NCBI GenBank assembly: GCA_037389465.1
Contig: JAZARR010000197.1
Span: 3,644,501 to 3,708,500 of the forward strand
DNA: 64,000 nt
Direction of reading: 5' to 3'
Source of the DNA: Baylisascaris procyonis
Taxonomy: Eukaryota; Nematoda; Chromadorea; Rhabditida; Ascarididae
The notes beneath the pieces are model-generated. The model was not told where the DNA came from and ran no database searches. It worked only from the letters and a program-made list of their open reading frames with translations. Both the position numbers and the translations under genes were made by a program. How positions within the stretch are numbered: the first letter of the stretch is position 1; each line of letters opens with the position of its first letter. Below, piece by piece: positions 61,813 to 64,000 of the stretch.

Positions 61813-64000
61813 GGACAGCACGAATACAATGCGCGTATGTTGGCAGCAATACCGATGCGTTGACCTAAATAAAAACGAAACCCGCTCACTGCCCCCTTAT
61901 AGCACCATCCCATCATCACCCTACTTGTACATATTGCCCAACTTCATGCCGCTTATTTGTGCATATCATGTTTGCTTGACTAGACACCTCGTTTTTTTTT
62001 TCGTTTTTTTTTTAAATTTTATTTTCACTAATCAAAACATTTGAACGATACTCATTCGTTTTCCATTTTTCTTCGATAATTTTTTGTTGTTCAATTTCTG
62101 CATATGAATTGCGCATATATAAAAATTTTTTAGCTTTTTATTGCGAATAGAGTTGACTTCTTGTGCGAGTTGGAATATAATATGAGGAGGTTTCATACTA
62201 TGGGAAGGATTTTTTAATACGAGGATTTCACTAAGGAAAAATTCTCGTTTGTAACATATACAATTTAAGGTCTAAATAAAATGGGGTTGGAATAATGGAA
62301 ATTTCAAGGCTACGAGCATAAAAAATCATGTACTAGTTCACTAACATGAAATTCTTAAGAGCACTTGAGTAAAAGCAACACCTAGTGATAGTGTGAGGAT
62401 TTACAAACCATTCAAATATCAGTCCATAGTTGCGCCAAGTAGTAATATATAAAACGATGAGATCGAAAAGACGAATGAGTCGCTTATATGAAAATTTCTT
62501 CGTATGTTGGGGATGGAAGGATTTTTTTTATACGACTCGTCAAACATTTTTCACCTTTATTGGTGAATAAAAGTGCCCAAAATTTCGCAATTCTTCCTTC
62601 ATAATCCATAACATTTGACGATTGCAATCACCGTGGTGGAAAAATGGAAAAATCTAATCTCATTCATTCAGCGTCCTAAATTTAAAAATTCAAGCCGAAT
62701 ATCGTTGATTGGTCAAGCGAAAAAGGTTGCCTTAGGATTATAGATGTGGAAAAAATTGAATAGTCAGTGTTTCAATTTGTGCTGAAATAGAATTTAATTT
62801 CAAATCTAACGGCAATAAATGATGCCCGTTTAGATTGAGTTGAAGGATACTAGCTTAATGATAATAGAATGTAAAATTTTTAGTAAAAAAAATCTGCACA
62901 AATTTCAATGCAAAAATTGTGAAAAGCAATTTTTTAGACGGTGAAATTTGTTTCGGTAGTTATAATGGAAGGTAATATCTAAAAAAAAGAAAACAGGACA
63001 TTTTAGGTCAAATATCTAACCGCAAGTTTTTCGATCACACAGCGAAACTATGAAGATTGTTCTATAGTAGATTAAAGCCGATTGCATGATCTACAAGTGA
63101 CATTTTTAAATCTATAAATCGCATTTTTAAAAGTCGATCATAAATTTCTAGCATAAGTTTGCTTGTAACCGATCATAGATCTTTGACATGTATTGCAAGC
63201 TAAAGATACCAAAACGCTCCCTTGAGCGATATCACTGATTATATTGTATGCCTTTGACGATGATTCTCCGGCCTTGAATTTAAAAGTCCTTTTCTCATAA
63301 GAAATTCTTCGATGCCTTTCATTTGAGATCTGATGACTTCGTATGCTTCGAATCACTGGAATAGCTTTTTTTATGGCTGACGAAATCAAACATTTTTGCG
63401 TCATTGCTATAAACTCCATAGATGTGAATGCGATCGTTTATAGCGGTGACCGAATATCTCATAAATGAGATCAATTGAGTTCATTGAAATAAAAACGCAA
63501 ATAGGATATTGGATAATCAAATTTTAACTTAATGAATTTTTGAGATTTCTTTGACAATGATTATCAAAACACTTTACAGATTTGGGATATTAGACTAATA
63601 AGATGATAATTGAACATTAATAATTTTGGTTATATTTTTAAGAAATTTGAGGGTAATTAATATTTTCTAAATAGAAGAGTGAACGCAACACATAATAGAG
63701 TTTCCTATAAAATAATACTTAAAGATAAGAAATAATGCAAAAAAATGGGAAAACACACTATTGGGCACAAGCAAATTTATTGTTTTTTTAAAATTTCTTT
63801 ACACATTAGAGCACTAAAGCTCATGTCTATTAGCATGTAAATTCGAAATCGTCATAGAGAAATAAAAAATAATCTTATCATTCAACTTGAAGATCGCAAA
63901 GGAAAATTGCGAAGGAAGTTTAATTTCAATAGAATCGTTTCTGCTTAGATTCATCATCTCAGACTTAAGAGTACGTAAACTATTGCATGCGTTTAATTTT
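61813..64000. other. Upstream flank of the arrestin gene, right end of window
   Basis: About 2.2 kb with no supported gene. It should include the arrestin promoter just right of 61812, but no TATA box is obvious. A diverged reverse-transcriptase-like frame lies at 63138-63419. Confidence 0.5.
63138..63419 (-). pseudogene. Possible reverse-transcriptase fragment
   Basis: The minus-strand frame contains FKAGESSSKAYNIISDIAQG followed by SVLVSLAC, resembling the conserved SGVPQGSVLGPLLF block of non-LTR reverse transcriptases with its preceding G-x-S-x-x-Y segment. The rest of the frame is not recognisable. If correct, it could be a separate decayed copy of the element found at 36.7-37.0 kb. Confidence 0.45.

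Noticed and set aside
1..64000. tRNA, rRNA, CRISPR, bacterial operon or phage features
   Set aside because: No cloverleaf, rRNA or spaced direct-repeat pattern was seen; gene structure is eukaryotic throughout.

Overview
This window is eukaryotic nuclear DNA. It is AT-rich, its genes are split by introns of about 0.1 to 6 kb, and it carries many minisatellites and long G or C runs. The gene set, the frequent TTTCAG/TTTTAG-type splice acceptors and the gene structures suggest an invertebrate, most likely a nematode. That placement is an inference; no rRNA or mitochondrial marker is present.

I rebuilt five multi-exon genes by hand from conserved motifs plus splice signals and reading-frame phase. 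Left to right: (1) minus strand, about 519-4035, a Golgi alpha-1,3-fucosyltransferase (GT10) whose last exon I could not find; (2) minus strand, 5879-15460, an IFT43-like subunit of ciliary intraflagellar transport complex A; (3) plus strand, 22200-33004, a Mediator subunit 26 homologue with complete phase-consistent exons (459 aa); (4) plus strand, 44177-55777, a divergent SLC5-type sodium/solute symporter (11 exons, 592 aa); (5) minus strand, 56149-61812, an alpha-arrestin (ARRDC-like, 6 exons, 393 aa) with a PPxY-type tail. The individual genes act in unrelated processes (glycosylation, cilia, transcription, transport, receptor trafficking), so this is an ordinary chromosomal neighbourhood and not an operon or dedicated system.

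The 5' regions of IFT43 and MED26 face each other. The MED26 promoter (TATA box, CCAAT box, GC box) also holds a near-perfect RFX/DAF-19 X-box, and a second perfect X-box lies in MED26 intron 2. X-boxes normally mark ciliary genes, which makes a shared promoter with IFT43 an attractive idea. SLC5 and the arrestin are convergent, and their predicted poly(A) signals overlap.

Between genes there is mostly non-coding DNA: fragments of a non-LTR reverse transcriptase near 36.4-37.0 kb and perhaps 63.1-63.4 kb, one broken coding-like stretch at 38.7-38.9 kb, and many tandem repeats. Several intronic minisatellites carry copies of 5' splice-site-like motifs on the transcribed strand, most clearly in fucosyltransferase intron 2, where the real donor sits inside the terminal repeat copy. 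A 1.4 kb G-rich minisatellite in SLC5 is open in all three antisense frames and would mislead gene finders.
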